From Lachnospiraceae bacterium (GTDB lineage: Bacteria > Bacillota > Clostridia > Lachnospirales > Lachnospiraceae): a DNA stretch of 64,000 bases. The first letter of the stretch is position 1; the number at the start of each line of letters is the position of its first letter. Below, in pieces: positions 1 through 8,049 of the stretch. A program made the position numbers and the translations under genes. The stretch lies in NCBI GenBank assembly GCA_021199655.1, contig JAJQHQ010000103.1:62001-126000 (forward strand). Direction: 5' to 3'. Below the pieces are notes generated by a model. The model worked only from the letters and a program-made list of their open reading frames with translations. It was not told where the DNA came from and searched no databases.

Positions 1-40
1 TACCTCCTGTCTGCTGCGGGATCTGTGTAAGCAGGAACAG

Positions 41-508
41 CTACAGGTTGATCAGCATGGACATTTCTTCGCCGTCCGGACTGACGGCGGTCACACGAAG
101 CAGAGCGCCGTCCCATTCCATAGTGAAATCGGAGAGCTCGACCAGCGCGGTTCCCATTGCCGCCTCGGGAATGGTTTCAGACCGTACAAACAGTTCACAC
201 AGAGAGCCGTCATAAAAATAAATATAGGTACAGGTGGCCGTTTCCGCGTCCTCGTCGGAGGAAAGCTTAAGCGCCGGGATCTCTTCCACTGAAGAGAGGG
301 AGATCAGACCCTCCGAATTGGATTGCCGTACTTTTTCTGCGACGTAGGAGATGGCGGTACGGGAGGTATAATTCTCATTCAGGCTTTCGATACTGTTGCG
401 GTAGACGAGAGCGCCGGTTCCGGCCAGCACCAGCGCAAACATGGCAAACGTGATCAGAAGCAGGAAAGAGAACAGAAAATCCGTATTGTGCTGTTTTCTG
501 CGGTACAT
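41..508 (-). CDS. DUF4860-like pseudopilus-associated membrane protein
   Basis: The 155-residue product has a short basic N-terminus, one membrane helix (about residues 10-33, LFSFLLLITFAMFALVLAG) and an extracytoplasmic domain. That layout resembles the DUF4860 proteins found beside type II secretion/type IV pilus genes in Clostridia; the family name is from recall, not a search. I chose the ATG at 508 because GGAG lies 9 nt upstream. The longer frame to 550 starts inside a family A repeat and has no ribosome site. It is the last complete gene of the minus-strand run gspF, small pilin-like gene, this gene. The sequence CCTCCT at 3-8 reads AGGAGG on the minus strand, so another gene of the operon starts just beyond the left edge. 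Probable role: minor pseudopilin or assembly accessory. Confidence 0.55.
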   Translation of the reverse strand: MYRRKQHNTDFLFSFLLLITFAMFALVLAGTGALVYRNSIESLNENYTSRTAISYVAEKVRQSNSEGLISLSSVEEIPALKLSSDEDAETATCTYIYFYDGSLCELFVRSETIPEAAMGTALVELSDFTMEWDGALLRVTAVSPDGEEMSMLINL

Positions 509-525
509 ATGGTCTTTCTCCTTTC

Positions 526-596
526 GTAACTGTTCGATACTCTGCAGCAAGTGCGAAGTACCGTCCTGAATAGCTGCTCAGTATCTTCACAGTTAC
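526..596 (-). repeat. Family A palindromic element with nested inner hairpin
   Basis: The ends read GTAACTGTTCGATACTC and GTATCTTCACAGTTAC. The middle contains GCAAGTGCGAAGTACCGTCC, which is the reverse complement of the inner arm of the copies at 21512 and 24165. The same nested order is seen at 15442-15511. It separates two genes of one operon. I see no matching 8-bp direct repeat here, so the insertion is old or composite with the adjoining hairpin. Confidence 0.7.
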
Positions 597-692
597 GGAA
601 AAAGTTCATTTAAAATCACGTCTCCGCTGCCGCTTCGGTCGGCGTTAAGCGAACGTCCACTGGACGTTCAGCGCCGCGATAGAACTTTTTCC
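597..692. repeat. Long hairpin containing a family C palindrome (C1)
   Basis: An 11-bp stem (GGAAAAAGTTC with GAACTTTTTCC) encloses a TTTAAAAT bulge and, at 620-675 on the minus strand, a family C copy: GAACGTCC-AGT-GGACGTTC flanked by GGCG/CGCC and followed by GACCGAAGCGGCAGCGGAG. The outer part matches the bulged-hairpin plan of families A, B and D, so family C appears nested inside that architecture. It lies between two operon genes and could affect processing or stability of the mRNA, but this is inference. Confidence 0.65.
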
Positions 693-708
693 TGTAAAAT
701 ATATGGTT

Positions 709-1038
709 TCAGGACAGCGGTATCACCGTGATGGTGGGCATCAGATTCGCTCCCAGTATCTCATAATCCACGACATATTTGTTCGCGTCCCAGCTGATTC
801 CATAATGTTCACATAAGTAGTCCAGACTTTCGGGCCAGGCGCCCTCGGTCGCATAACATTGCACCGCACTGCGCGTAAGGGCTGTCTGCAGGCTTTCTGC
901 CTGTTCGGTACTTGCACTTTCACTGATCGTGCCCGCGCCGTAGAGCAGAAGGAAAGCCGCACAGCAGAAGATTGCGGCTGTACTTACGATCTGGCGCAGC
1001 AGGGAGTGCCTTTTTTTTTCCCGGGCAAATCGGTTCAT
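709..1038 (-). CDS. Small pilin-like membrane protein
   Basis: A 109-residue protein with a basic N-terminus, one hydrophobic helix (about 17-37) and a short outer domain. The stretch after the helix (AVQCYATEGAWPESLDYLC) resembles the helix-then-G-x-(Y/W)-P-x-S segment of type II pseudopilins, but there is no clear G-F-T-x-x-E prepilin cleavage site. The start at 1038 has GGAGGG about 8 nt upstream. It sits directly downstream of gspF on the same strand, separated only by a 27-bp palindromic repeat, so co-transcription is likely. I do not recognise a named family. Minor pseudopilin is the best guess from context. Confidence 0.5.
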   Translation of the reverse strand: MNRFAREKKRHSLLRQIVSTAAIFCCAAFLLLYGAGTISESASTEQAESLQTALTRSAVQCYATEGAWPESLDYLCEHYGISWDANKYVVDYEILGANLMPTITVIPLS

Positions 1039-1059
1039 AAAGATCACCCTCCGTTTCTC

Positions 1060-1086
1060 GTAACTGTTCAGTATCTTCACAGTTAC
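1060..1086. repeat. Family A minimal palindrome (27 bp)
   Basis: GTAACTGTTCAGTATC...TTCACAGTTAC, an imperfect palindrome identical in plan to 2230-2256. The flanking octamers CGTTTCTC (1052-1059) and AGTTTATC (1087-1094) agree at 6 of 8 positions, which fits a decayed target-site duplication. It lies 3 bp beyond the gspF stop. Confidence 0.65.
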
Positions 1087-1089
1087 AGT

Positions 1090-2130
1090 TTATCCTATGC
1101 TTGTCATGACGCCGAGCAGCGGCAGCATGACAGATACCAGGATCAGTCCGGTCAGGATGGAAAGAACCGCCGTGATCGCCGGCTCCAGCGCGCCAACCGC
1201 AGACTGGATGCGAGCATCCGCTTCGTCCTGGCATCGCAGTGAGATTTCTTCCAGAGCAGACTCTGCGGAGCCGGTGCGGAAACCGATGGAAGCCATACGG
1301 GCGTTCAGCCCTGAGAATACACCGGATTCACGCAGTGCTTCACCAAAATCAGCGCCTTCATCCATGGCATGAGAGGCTTTTTCCAGTTTTTCGCGGGCAG
1401 CCGGATCTTCCGCGAGCCCGGCAGCCAGACTAAGTCCTTCCCCCATATCCAGCCCGCTGTGCAGGGCAAGGGAAAGCGTATGCGAAAAACGGGAGCAGGT
1501 CAGCAGATCGCTGACTTCCCGCATAAACGGCAGATGATTGAGGATGCCAAGAAGCGATACACGCAGCCGGGGTGTTTTCAGAGAGACGAGCACCAGTATC
1601 ATAAAGGCGACAAATATGATAAGGATGACGGCGGAAGCCTGCTGCATGAAGCTGCCCATGCGGAAGACGACCGAAGTCACACCGGAGACCTCCATGCCGA
1701 GCTGTTCAAACACTTCCTCAAAGACGGGCATCACCTGCGTCATCAGGACGGCCAGCACAGCAAACAGCATGGCCAGCAGGATGAGCGGCCATGTGAGCGC
1801 GTCGCGGATGCTGCCGACCAGAGTGTGCTGGCGTTCATAATAGGAAGAAAGGGAACGCATGACATCCTCCAGCTCCCCGGAGCGGTCGCCGATCTCCGCC
1901 ATTTTTACGAAATAGTCCGGAAAGCATCCGGTACTTTTCAGGGCTTCTGTGAGATCGCCGGTCTGTTCCAGCGAATCACAGACCTCACCGAGAATTTCCT
2001 GACCTTCTCCGGCGGGAGAATCTTCCTTTAATATAGTAAACCCTTCCAGAACTGAGATGCCGGAGTGCAGGATCATTGCCATCTGCCCGGACAGAAAGGA
2101 AAGCTCACTGTCATTCAAAACCTGCCTCAT
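1090..2130 (-). CDS. Type II secretion/type IV pilus inner-membrane protein, GspF/PilC family
   Basis: A 346-residue protein with two T2SSF repeats (about 11-134 and 205-340) and three membrane helices: about 112-135 (TWPLILLAMLFAVLAVLMT), 165-184 and 317-340. This is the usual GspF layout, though shorter than proteobacterial homologues of about 400 residues. GspF forms the platform that couples the assembly ATPase to the growing pseudopilus. GGGAGG lies 7 nt before the ATG at 2130. The genes after it (pilin-like, DUF4860-like) fit a Gram-positive pseudopilus operon. No GspE/PilB ATPase lies immediately upstream; the neighbour there is a transglutaminase lipoprotein, so the ATPase must be elsewhere, possibly left of the window. 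Confidence 0.85.
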   Translation of the reverse strand: MRQVLNDSELSFLSGQMAMILHSGISVLEGFTILKEDSPAGEGQEILGEVCDSLEQTGDLTEALKSTGCFPDYFVKMAEIGDRSGELEDVMRSLSSYYERQHTLVGSIRDALTWPLILLAMLFAVLAVLMTQVMPVFEEVFEQLGMEVSGVTSVVFRMGSFMQQASAVILIIFVAFMILVLVSLKTPRLRVSLLGILNHLPFMREVSDLLTCSRFSHTLSLALHSGLDMGEGLSLAAGLAEDPAAREKLEKASHAMDEGADFGEALRESGVFSGLNARMASIGFRTGSAESALEEISLRCQDEADARIQSAVGALEPAITAVLSILTGLILVSVMLPLLGVMTSIG

Positions 2131-2229
2131 AGTATTCCTCCCGTAAACTGATCATCAGGTGTTGGTGTATATTTTCATATGTATCTCGCAGCAGGTGCGG
2201 GGACTGTGTTGAATTTCTACCGGTCATCG

Positions 2230-2256
2230 GTAACTGTTCAGTACCTTCGCAGTTAC
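2230..2256. mobile_element. Family A minimal palindrome with exact 8-bp target-site duplication
   Basis: GTAACTGTTCAG...CGCAGTTAC is flanked on both sides by GGTCATCG (2222-2229 and 2257-2264). A perfect 8-bp direct repeat around a palindrome is the expected footprint of transposition. The right-hand copy contains the TGA stop of the transglutaminase gene, so the element landed exactly at the end of that gene. Confidence 0.8.
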
Positions 2257-2258
2257 GG

Positions 2259-3182
2259 TCATCGTACATATAACACGGTATAATTATCACTGTCATTCAT
2301 ATATTCGCGTACGGCATCCTCGTCACTGTTGGAGGAAGCCAACGTCGGATCGAGCAGGGACCATTCGTCGCCGCTGAACTGAACCGCGTTTTCCACCCAT
2401 CCCCGTGATTCGATGTAGACGTCCACCCAGGCGTGCTTTACATCGTTGACATAGCCGATCTCCAGCCTTGCGGGGATGGACAGCGCGCGCAGCATGGCGG
2501 CCGTCAGCGAGGCATAATCAAAGCAGATGCCCTTTCCGGTGGCGAGCGTTTCATCGATATCGGGGAGATATCCGGTCTCTACCGTCGCCGCCTTTTCATC
2601 GTCATAGACGATATGGCTGATGACATAATCGTAAATAGCATTGAGCGCTTCCAGATCCGTCCCGGCGCCTTCGGAAAGCTCGGCGGCCAGCGCGACCGCT
2701 TCACTGTCCTCTGTGAAATTCACATACTGATTGGGATAGAGAAACGGAAGAAATTCACTTTCCAGCTCAACCTTCTGCGGCCAGAAAAAAAGGGTGGTAT
2801 ACTGGTCGCCGCCGATATTTTCAAAGGCGATGATCACATAGGAACCGTCGCCGGCGGTCAGTGGAAACGCAGTGATTTCGTCGGCAGTCTCAATGAAATA
2901 CTTGTAGGTCACGCCGTCCGGGCCGGTGATCTGGATATTCACCTTTGCCCCTTCTTCTTTCAGCACACAGGTAAAATAGCCCTGATCCACATGGGACAGA
3001 TCCACATCCAGAAGATCGTAGCTTAAGTCTGCGGTCTCAAACACGGGATCGAGAACCGTAACCTTGCCTTCTTCATACGAGATTGTATCCGAAGAGGCTT
3101 CCTGCGATGAACCGCCCTGCCCGCAGCCGGAGCAAAGCAGGCAGCAGGAGAGCAGTACAGTCACAAGACGCTTCCATTTCAT
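2259..3182 (-). CDS. Transglutaminase-like lipoprotein
   Basis: A 307-residue lipoprotein: basic start, hydrophobic segment, then LCSGC with the acylated Cys at residue 20. The C-terminal half is a transglutaminase-core domain with the expected triad in order: Cys220 (GKGICFDYA), His250 (KHAWVDVY) and Asp278 (SLLDPTLA). Such domains in extracytoplasmic clostridial proteins act as cysteine proteases or peptide-crosslinking enzymes on wall or surface proteins; the substrate here is unknown. The start at 3182 follows AAGGAG. The longer reading frame upstream adds a second hydrophobic stretch without a ribosome site and was rejected. It precedes gspF on the same strand with 128 bp between, so it may belong to the pseudopilus operon. 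Confidence 0.8.
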   Translation of the reverse strand: MKWKRLVTVLLSCCLLCSGCGQGGSSQEASSDTISYEEGKVTVLDPVFETADLSYDLLDVDLSHVDQGYFTCVLKEEGAKVNIQITGPDGVTYKYFIETADEITAFPLTAGDGSYVIIAFENIGGDQYTTLFFWPQKVELESEFLPFLYPNQYVNFTEDSEAVALAAELSEGAGTDLEALNAIYDYVISHIVYDDEKAATVETGYLPDIDETLATGKGICFDYASLTAAMLRALSIPARLEIGYVNDVKHAWVDVYIESRGWVENAVQFSGDEWSLLDPTLASSNSDEDAVREYMNDSDNYTVLYVR

Positions 3183-3384
3183 GGTATCAAAATCTCCTTT
3201 ATCAAACTCTGATATTATTATAGAATAAATGGCGTAAGTCGTTTTACAGACAGTATACCAGATTAAGAAAAAAAGGAAAGAGAAAAATTGAAAGAATGTG
3301 GCCGCAATCCTGGCGGTTTTAGACAATGAGTAAATGAGCAGTTCACTGAAACAGCCCCGGGTAAAAGAAAATGACCATGAATCC

Positions 3385-3527
3385 GTTACTATTCACAGCT
3401 GCGCTGTGAACGTAACGATTTCGCCCCATTTTAAATGCATCTTCGATGCATGGGGGCGAAATCACACATCCGAAACGTGTTTTGGCGCAGCCTGACAGCA
3501 AGTGTCAGGCTCGCCGTGAATAGTAAC
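3385..3527 (-). mobile_element. Family B palindromic element, copy B1 (143 bp)
   Basis: The ends are GTTACTATTCACAGC and GCCGTGAATAGTAAC, a terminal inverted repeat of about 13 bp. Inside are a hairpin of GCCCC...GGGGC type enclosing TGCATC-TTC-GATGCA, and a CCTGACA...TGTCAGG hairpin. It is the reverse complement of B2 (8050-8191), almost base for base. I found no clear target-site duplication here. It fills most of the space between the transglutaminase gene and the c-di-GMP-controlled gene. The rest of 3183-3384 holds nothing I recognise. Confidence 0.8.
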
Positions 3528-3567
3528 GAATAGTAACAAAAAAATGGAAAATTCCGGAAAAAAGGTG

Positions 3568-3596
3568 TTGACAAACGCCTTGAAAAGGAGTAGTTT
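3568..3596 (+). promoter_or_regulatory. Candidate sigma-A promoter for the riboswitch transcript
   Basis: TTGACA at 3568-3573, a 17-bp spacer, then a weak -10 TAGTTT at 3591-3596. It lies about 25 bp before the riboswitch, the expected distance. The -10 matches only half of the consensus. Confidence 0.5.
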
Positions 3597-3620
3597 AGAG
3601 GTAACAAAAAAGCTGATTCT

Positions 3621-3706
3621 GATTTAAAGGCAAACCCGCCGAAAGACGGGGACGCAAAGCCAAGGGTCTAAGGTCGAAAGACTATGACAGCCGGTTGCCG
3701 CATTTC
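3621..3706 (+). promoter_or_regulatory. Cyclic di-GMP-I (GEMM-I) riboswitch
   Basis: The aptamer hallmarks appear in order: GGCAAAC, CCGCC-GAAA-GACGG tetraloop hairpin (GNRA), GGACGCAAAGCC, GGGTCTAAGG, TCGAAAGA, CTATGACAGCCGG, TTGCC. These match the GEMM-I consensus, in which the GNRA loop docks into a receptor. It precedes a secreted metalloprotease gene with a strong intrinsic terminator between them, so control is probably transcriptional. Whether ligand turns the gene on or off cannot be read from the sequence. Confidence 0.9.
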
Positions 3707-3827
3707 AAACGACATGTGCAGAATGTTTTTATTTGTGATAGCTGTTTTATCTGTATTTGTCGTATGATTGGTGAGACATCGAGGATAGAGACAGGAAGAT
3801 TGAACCAGATTGAAATGTTATTGGCAG

Positions 3828-3863
3828 CCGCTGATTATGAAAATAATCGGGCGGTTTTTTATT
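3828..3863 (+). terminator. Intrinsic terminator of the c-di-GMP leader
   Basis: CCGC-t-GATTAT-GAAA-ATAATC-gg-GCGG followed by six T (3855-3860). It lies about 120 nt after the aptamer and about 110 nt before the ATG at 3975, so it is the likely expression platform. Confidence 0.75.
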
Positions 3864-3889
3864 TCATAAGGCTTACAGTTAGAAATAAT

Positions 3890-3916
3890 GTAACTGTCAG
3901 GATGCTGAACGGTTAC
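3890..3916. repeat. Diverged family A palindrome (27 bp)
   Basis: GTAACTGTCAGGATG...CTGAACGGTTAC keeps the ends and length of the 27-bp elements but has several substitutions and no matching flanking octamers. It lies between the leader terminator and the ribosome site of the protease gene. Confidence 0.5.
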
Positions 3917-3974
3917 GAAGCAGCATTTAAAGGGGTAAAATTAAGGGAAATAAGTATTACAGGAGGGAACACGT

Positions 3975-5006
3975 ATGAAGACTGAACAGGTAAAAGAATT
4001 ATTCCAGAAGACGACCGTTAAAGTGACGGGGATCGTACTTGCAGCCGCGATTGCGATCGGCGGCGTATGGGCTGCGAATTATCAGGCAACATCGGTACCG
4101 GAGCTGGTATCGTTTGTAGATACGGAAGAGGTCGTTACAGTTGAGGAAGAGACGGTGCCGCTCGCGAACACGACGACATCTACGACCACCAAGACGACCA
4201 AGTCAACGAAGAATGTAAAGCTGAGCTCCAAGGCGAAGAAGACCTATACCTCGAAGGGTAAGGCATCGACCAAGACGACCACCAAGACAGCGACGTCGAC
4301 ATCCAAGACGGCTTCCTCTGTCACGACCACCAAGACGAAGACCAAGACGGCCGTACAGACGCAGGTTACAAAGAAGTACACCAAGAATTCGAAGGTCTGC
4401 AAGCAGACGACAACGACCAAGACGACGACCACCAAGACAGTGACGACCACCACGGCGACCACGGCCGCATCGACCGCATCGAGCACATCCAGTGCATCGA
4501 CGGCTTCCACGGCATCGACAGCTTCCACAACATCCGCTGCAACAACTACGGCGGCTACGATCGAAGCACTTGCTCCGAAGGTGGACAGCAGAGTGGTTAC
4601 TGCATGGAATACACTGGGATTCAAGTTTACGATCAACTCCGGAGTTTCCTATTCAGGATTCTTTGACGCAGAGAATCAGTCGATCACGCTGAAGGCGGCG
4701 GACGACACCGTATACCATGAACTGGGACATTTCGTAGCGTTTGTAGCAGGCAATGTGGATACATCCTCTTCGTTCAAAGCAGTGTATGAGGCAGAGAAGA
4801 GCCTGTATACGAAGTACAATGCTTCTTATGTATTACAGAATTCTTCCGAGTACTTCGCGGAGTCCTTCAAGGAGTACACACTGGATGCGGCTTCTCTGAA
4901 AGCTTCCAGACCGCAGACCTACGCGGCGATTGAAGCAGCGCTCAACAAGCTGACGACTTCTCAGATCACCAAGATCGCTACGGTATATGCATCCATCTGG
5001 AAATGA
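3975..5006 (+). CDS. Secreted Thr/Lys/Ser-rich protein with lethal-factor-like zinc metalloprotease domain
   Basis: A 343-residue protein. An N-terminal hydrophobic segment (about 17-34) serves as signal or anchor. Residues about 64-196 are an extreme Thr/Lys then Ser/Thr/Ala linker. The C-terminal domain carries H248-E-L-G-H252 and a downstream Y-F-A-E296 helix, the zinc-binding pattern of anthrax-lethal-factor/PPEP-1-type peptidases. GGAGG lies about 8 nt before the ATG. A c-di-GMP-I riboswitch sits upstream; in Clostridioides difficile the related PPEP-1 protease is also under c-di-GMP control and cleaves surface adhesins. By analogy this enzyme may trim a surface protein when the cell changes between sessile and motile states. 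The target is unknown. The long linker could cross the cell wall. Confidence 0.75.
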   Translation: MKTEQVKELFQKTTVKVTGIVLAAAIAIGGVWAANYQATSVPELVSFVDTEEVVTVEEETVPLANTTTSTTTKTTKSTKNVKLSSKAKKTYTSKGKASTKTTTKTATSTSKTASSVTTTKTKTKTAVQTQVTKKYTKNSKVCKQTTTTKTTTTKTVTTTTATTAASTASSTSSASTASTASTASTTSAATTTAATIEALAPKVDSRVVTAWNTLGFKFTINSGVSYSGFFDAENQSITLKAADDTVYHELGHFVAFVAGNVDTSSSFKAVYEAEKSLYTKYNASYVLQNSSEYFAESFKEYTLDAASLKASRPQTYAAIEAALNKLTTSQITKIATVYASIWK

Positions 5007-5116
5007 TCGATAGCCGGATCGCAGAGATTCGGAAACGCCGCCGGGCTGACGGAAAAGCTGCCGCGGCATGAGATTACAATAAAATAAAGGAGCTGCAGGA
5101 AGGCAGCTTTTGAAAA

Positions 5117-5168
5117 AGAAGGGTTCTTATCTTCAGGGTTCCTGAAGGAAGAACCCTTCTTTTTTCTA
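5117..5168 (+). terminator. Intrinsic terminator of the metalloprotease gene
   Basis: AGAAGGGTTCTT and CTTCAGG pair with CCTGAAG and AAGAACCCTTCT around a GTT loop, about 19 bp of stem with small bulges, followed by TTTTTT. Confidence 0.9.
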
Positions 5169-5485
5169 TTTTGGTGCGCAGGGCCGGGCAGGGTGTTTTT
5201 GCGGCTAAAGCCGCACCCGTCTGCGCTTCGCTTCGATCATATCTTCAATAATATCTAATAATATCCAGTATTTGATCGTTCTTTTGGCCCGAGTTTATGA
5301 AAAATAAACATATATATTCATAAAAACGTTCATAACGTTCATAAATATAAGAATGATGTGGTCAAAACAGACAAAAACAGAAGAAATAACTGCAAAATAC
5401 AGAAAGGTATTTTATAAATTTTTGACAAAATTACAACTGAATTTCAAAAACGTTCTTATATGAAATGAAACAATCATAAACCGCG
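5169..5485. other. Intergenic region upstream of the sugar-acid locus; one hairpin and AT-rich direct repeats
   Basis: No gene is visible. GGGTGTTTTTGCGGCTAAAGC...GCACCC (5193-5219) forms a hairpin that resembles the units of the 44-bp tandem repeat at 46335. Three copies of TTCATAA (5317-5323, 5329-5335, 5338-5344), linked by ACG, form a direct-repeat array, and CGTTCTTATATGAAA (5451-5465) is a related site. DeoR-family repressors often bind direct repeats, so these are candidate operators for the adjacent deoR-type gene; this is inference. Confidence 0.4.
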
Positions 5486-5514
5486 TTGCGGGTTTAGCAT
5501 TATTCCCATAAAAT
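5486..5514 (+). promoter_or_regulatory. Candidate promoter of the sugar-acid locus
   Basis: TTGCGG at 5486-5491, a 17-bp spacer and TAAAAT at 5509-5514, about 80 bp before the DeoR start. The -10 is good and the -35 weak, as expected for a regulated promoter. Confidence 0.4.
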
Positions 5515-5595
5515 TTAGTTCAGAGAATAAAAAGAAGAGCAGATTGCTTATACAGGAGGGGCTGATGTTGGCGAAAACGGGGAGGAAGGACTGCT

Positions 5596-6363
5596 ATGAA
5601 GTCAAGCCGTTCGATTGTCAATAGTCGAAGAGAAAAGATACTGGAGTGTGTCCGCAAAAACGGCGATGTGTCAGTGCAGGAATTATCAGAACAGTTTTCA
5701 GTGTCTCTTTTGACGATACGCCGTGATCTGCAGTATCTGGAAGATCATCGATTGCTGGAACGGTTTTATGGCGGCGCCAGAAGCAGTGCAGATGGCCTGC
5801 AGGCAGAGAATCCTGAGAATTTCAAACAGTTCCGCAAGGAAAGGATCGCGAAATTTGCGGCCAGCCTGGTAAAGGACGGAGACAGTATTTTTATCAATAC
5901 CAGTTCTACTGCGCTGGCGATGGTGAAGTATATCACCGGCAGAAATGTGAAGATTATTACGAATAATGGGAACATCATCAATGAAGAGATTCCTTCGACG
6001 GCTACCGTCGTATTGCTTGGAGGGGAACTCCGATACGCAAAAGGCTCCATGGTAGGAGACTTTACTATCAACAATCTCATGCAGGTGACAGTCAGGAAAT
6101 GCTTTATCGGATGCGGCGGTCTCTGCCCGGAGCGGGGGATGACGACCGAAGCTTTGAACGAGGTGAGGCTGAACCAGATGATGTTTGAAAGGACAAATGA
6201 GGAGGCATATGTATTAGCGGACAGTTCCAAACTGGGCATAAGAAGCAGCTTTGTATCCTGTCCGCCGCAAATGATCGGGAATATCATTACGGACCGTGAG
6301 GCTTCGCTGGAGCTGGTAGAAGCGTTCAGAGAAAAAGGGACAGAGGTGTATCTGGTAGATTAG
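5596..6363 (+). CDS. DeoR/GlpR-family transcriptional regulator
   Basis: A 255-residue repressor-type protein. The N-terminal winged helix-turn-helix (about 8-60) contains VSVQELSEQFSVSLLTIRRD, the DeoR recognition-helix signature, followed by the usual YGGA turn. The C-terminal DeoR sensor domain (about 80-240) has the sugar-phosphate-binding fold shared with ribose-5-phosphate isomerase, with characteristic IFINTSSTALAM and VLADSSKLG segments. GGAGG lies upstream of the ATG. It is the first gene of the locus and likely represses it until a sugar phosphate from the downstream kinase or lactonase pathway accumulates. Confidence 0.85.
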   Translation: MKSSRSIVNSRREKILECVRKNGDVSVQELSEQFSVSLLTIRRDLQYLEDHRLLERFYGGARSSADGLQAENPENFKQFRKERIAKFAASLVKDGDSIFINTSSTALAMVKYITGRNVKIITNNGNIINEEIPSTATVVLLGGELRYAKGSMVGDFTINNLMQVTVRKCFIGCGGLCPERGMTTEALNEVRLNQMMFERTNEEAYVLADSSKLGIRSSFVSCPPQMIGNIITDREASLELVEAFREKGTEVYLVD

Positions 6364-6384
6364 GTATCTGGTGGAGGCTTGAAT

Positions 6385-7999
6385 ATGTGTGTGCTGGTAA
6401 TTGATACGGGGTCCTCGAGTATGCGGGCAATTCTGATGGATGAAGAGGGACGGACTCTTTTTTCTGACAGGATCGAGTATTTCATGGCACAGGAAGCGGA
6501 TGGTTCCTGTGAGATGGAAGCGGAGATTTTTTCGAATGCGTTATATGAAGTCTGTAAGGAAGCCGCAGGATGGGCATACGAACACCGCTGCGGAATCCGG
6601 GGCCTTTCTCTTACATCACAGCGGTCTTCCGTGGCTGCTCTGGCAGAAAACGGGGAACCGCTTGGAAATTTTATCATGTGGCACGATAAACGGTCGGCCG
6701 CTTACTGCGACGAGATGAACCGGCTTTATGGAGATGAGATTTATTCGATCACCGGGACAAGACTGACGCCGACGCTGTCGGCACCCAAAATGGTCCTGAT
6801 GCGGAAAATTGCTCCGCAGACATACGATCAGGCATGGAAGCTGGTTGGAATTCATGATTACCTTGTCCTGCTGATCACAGGAGAGGCGGTCACGGATACG
6901 TCTCTGGCGAGCAGGAGCAGCCTCCTGGATGTCGCTACGGGGAACTGGTCGGACAGGCTGTTAGAACTGTTTTCCATTGAGAAAGAGAAGCTTTGCCGGC
7001 TGGCACGCCCCGGAGACGTGATCGGAAAAGTCACAGGAAGCTTTTCTGAGATTACGGGGATTCCGGAAGGGATACCGGTGGTCAGCGCAGGCGGTGACCA
7101 GCAGTGCTCCGTGCTTGGTCAGGGAATCACGGCGGACGGGCAGATTGGAGTCACAGTCGGTACCGGCGCCTACGCCTGCATGGCGATGGGATCTCCGAAG
7201 AAAGACCGGCAACAGCGCTTGAATCTGAACGCAGCCGCGCTTCCGGGACAATGGGTGGCGGAAGCAAGTACCTTTTCGTCAGGGCTGACCTACAACTGGT
7301 TTCGCCAGAATTTTTTTGAAGATAAGACGACTGAGGATATGAACCGTGCGATCGAGTCGGTCGCTCCGGGATGCGGCGGCGTTCTGGCACTTCCTTTACT
7401 GGCAGGAAAGGGGTGTCCGGACTGGGATCTCTCAGCGAGAGGCGTATTTTGTAATTTCAGTACGGAGACCTCGAAGGCACAGTTTGCAAGAGCGGTTCTG
7501 GAAGGGATCGCTGCTGAGGTGGCGGAATGTGTCGGCGTACTTTGGCAGCTTGGGAAGCTCACAGGCGAAGCGGAGACGATCGATCCTGCGGAGGAAGCTG
7601 CGACGCCTGGCTCCGCGGACGAATCAAAACGGAATACCTTTGCGGGCGAGGCTGAGACGATCACACTGGCGGGCGGACTTGCAAAATCAGCTCTTTTTTG
7701 GCCAGATGATGGCGGATATGACAGGTGCTTCCGTTAGACTTCTGGAAGTGGAAGAGACGACAGCGGCAGGTGCATGGATTCAGGCGGTATTGGCCCTGGG
7801 ACTGTATGATTCCTGCGAAGCAGTCGTGCAGACCTCGGAGCTGTTCCGAGAGAAAAAACGATACATACCGGATCCATATACCGGACGTATCTATCAATCG
7901 GCGAATGCCGCGCGCAGGCTTTTATACGAGTCCATACCTTTCCAGAAGCTTCAGGAGCTGCTTACTCCGGCTGCGGCAATGCGGCATCCGGATATATGA
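6385..7999 (+). CDS. FGGY-family carbohydrate kinase, interrupted by a frameshift
   Basis: The N-terminal FGGY domain opens with VIDTGSSSMRAIL (phosphate loop) and the C-terminal domain follows with GGDQQ and GVTVGTGAYA. The first frame stops at 7737, but the family's C-terminal helix region (QMMADMTGASVRLLEVEE...AAGAWIQAVLALGLYDS) continues in another frame to 7999. Removing one T from the T6 run at 7694-7699 gives a continuous protein of about 537 residues, so this is a one-base insertion in a homopolymer: real mutation, slippage site or sequencing error. A 27-codon in-frame insert lies between two copies of GEAETI (from 7564 and 7645). The start at 6385 has GGAGG 7 nt upstream. The substrate is unknown; xylulose-, glycerol- and AI-2-type kinases all share this fold. 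In this locus it could supply the phosphate that a PTS adds in other ula pathways. Confidence 0.75.
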
Positions 8000-8049
8000 C
8001 CATGATTGACATTTATGCTGACAGATATCGGCATAATTGAGCAATAAAC

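Noticed and set aside
2111-2296. 61-codon frame between the transglutaminase and gspF genes
   Set aside because: It crosses the palindromic element and overlaps both neighbours; no ribosome site or recognisable features.
3695-3985. Open frame of 96 codons across the c-di-GMP leader
   Set aside because: It starts inside the aptamer, crosses the terminator and overlaps the true protease start; no ribosome site.
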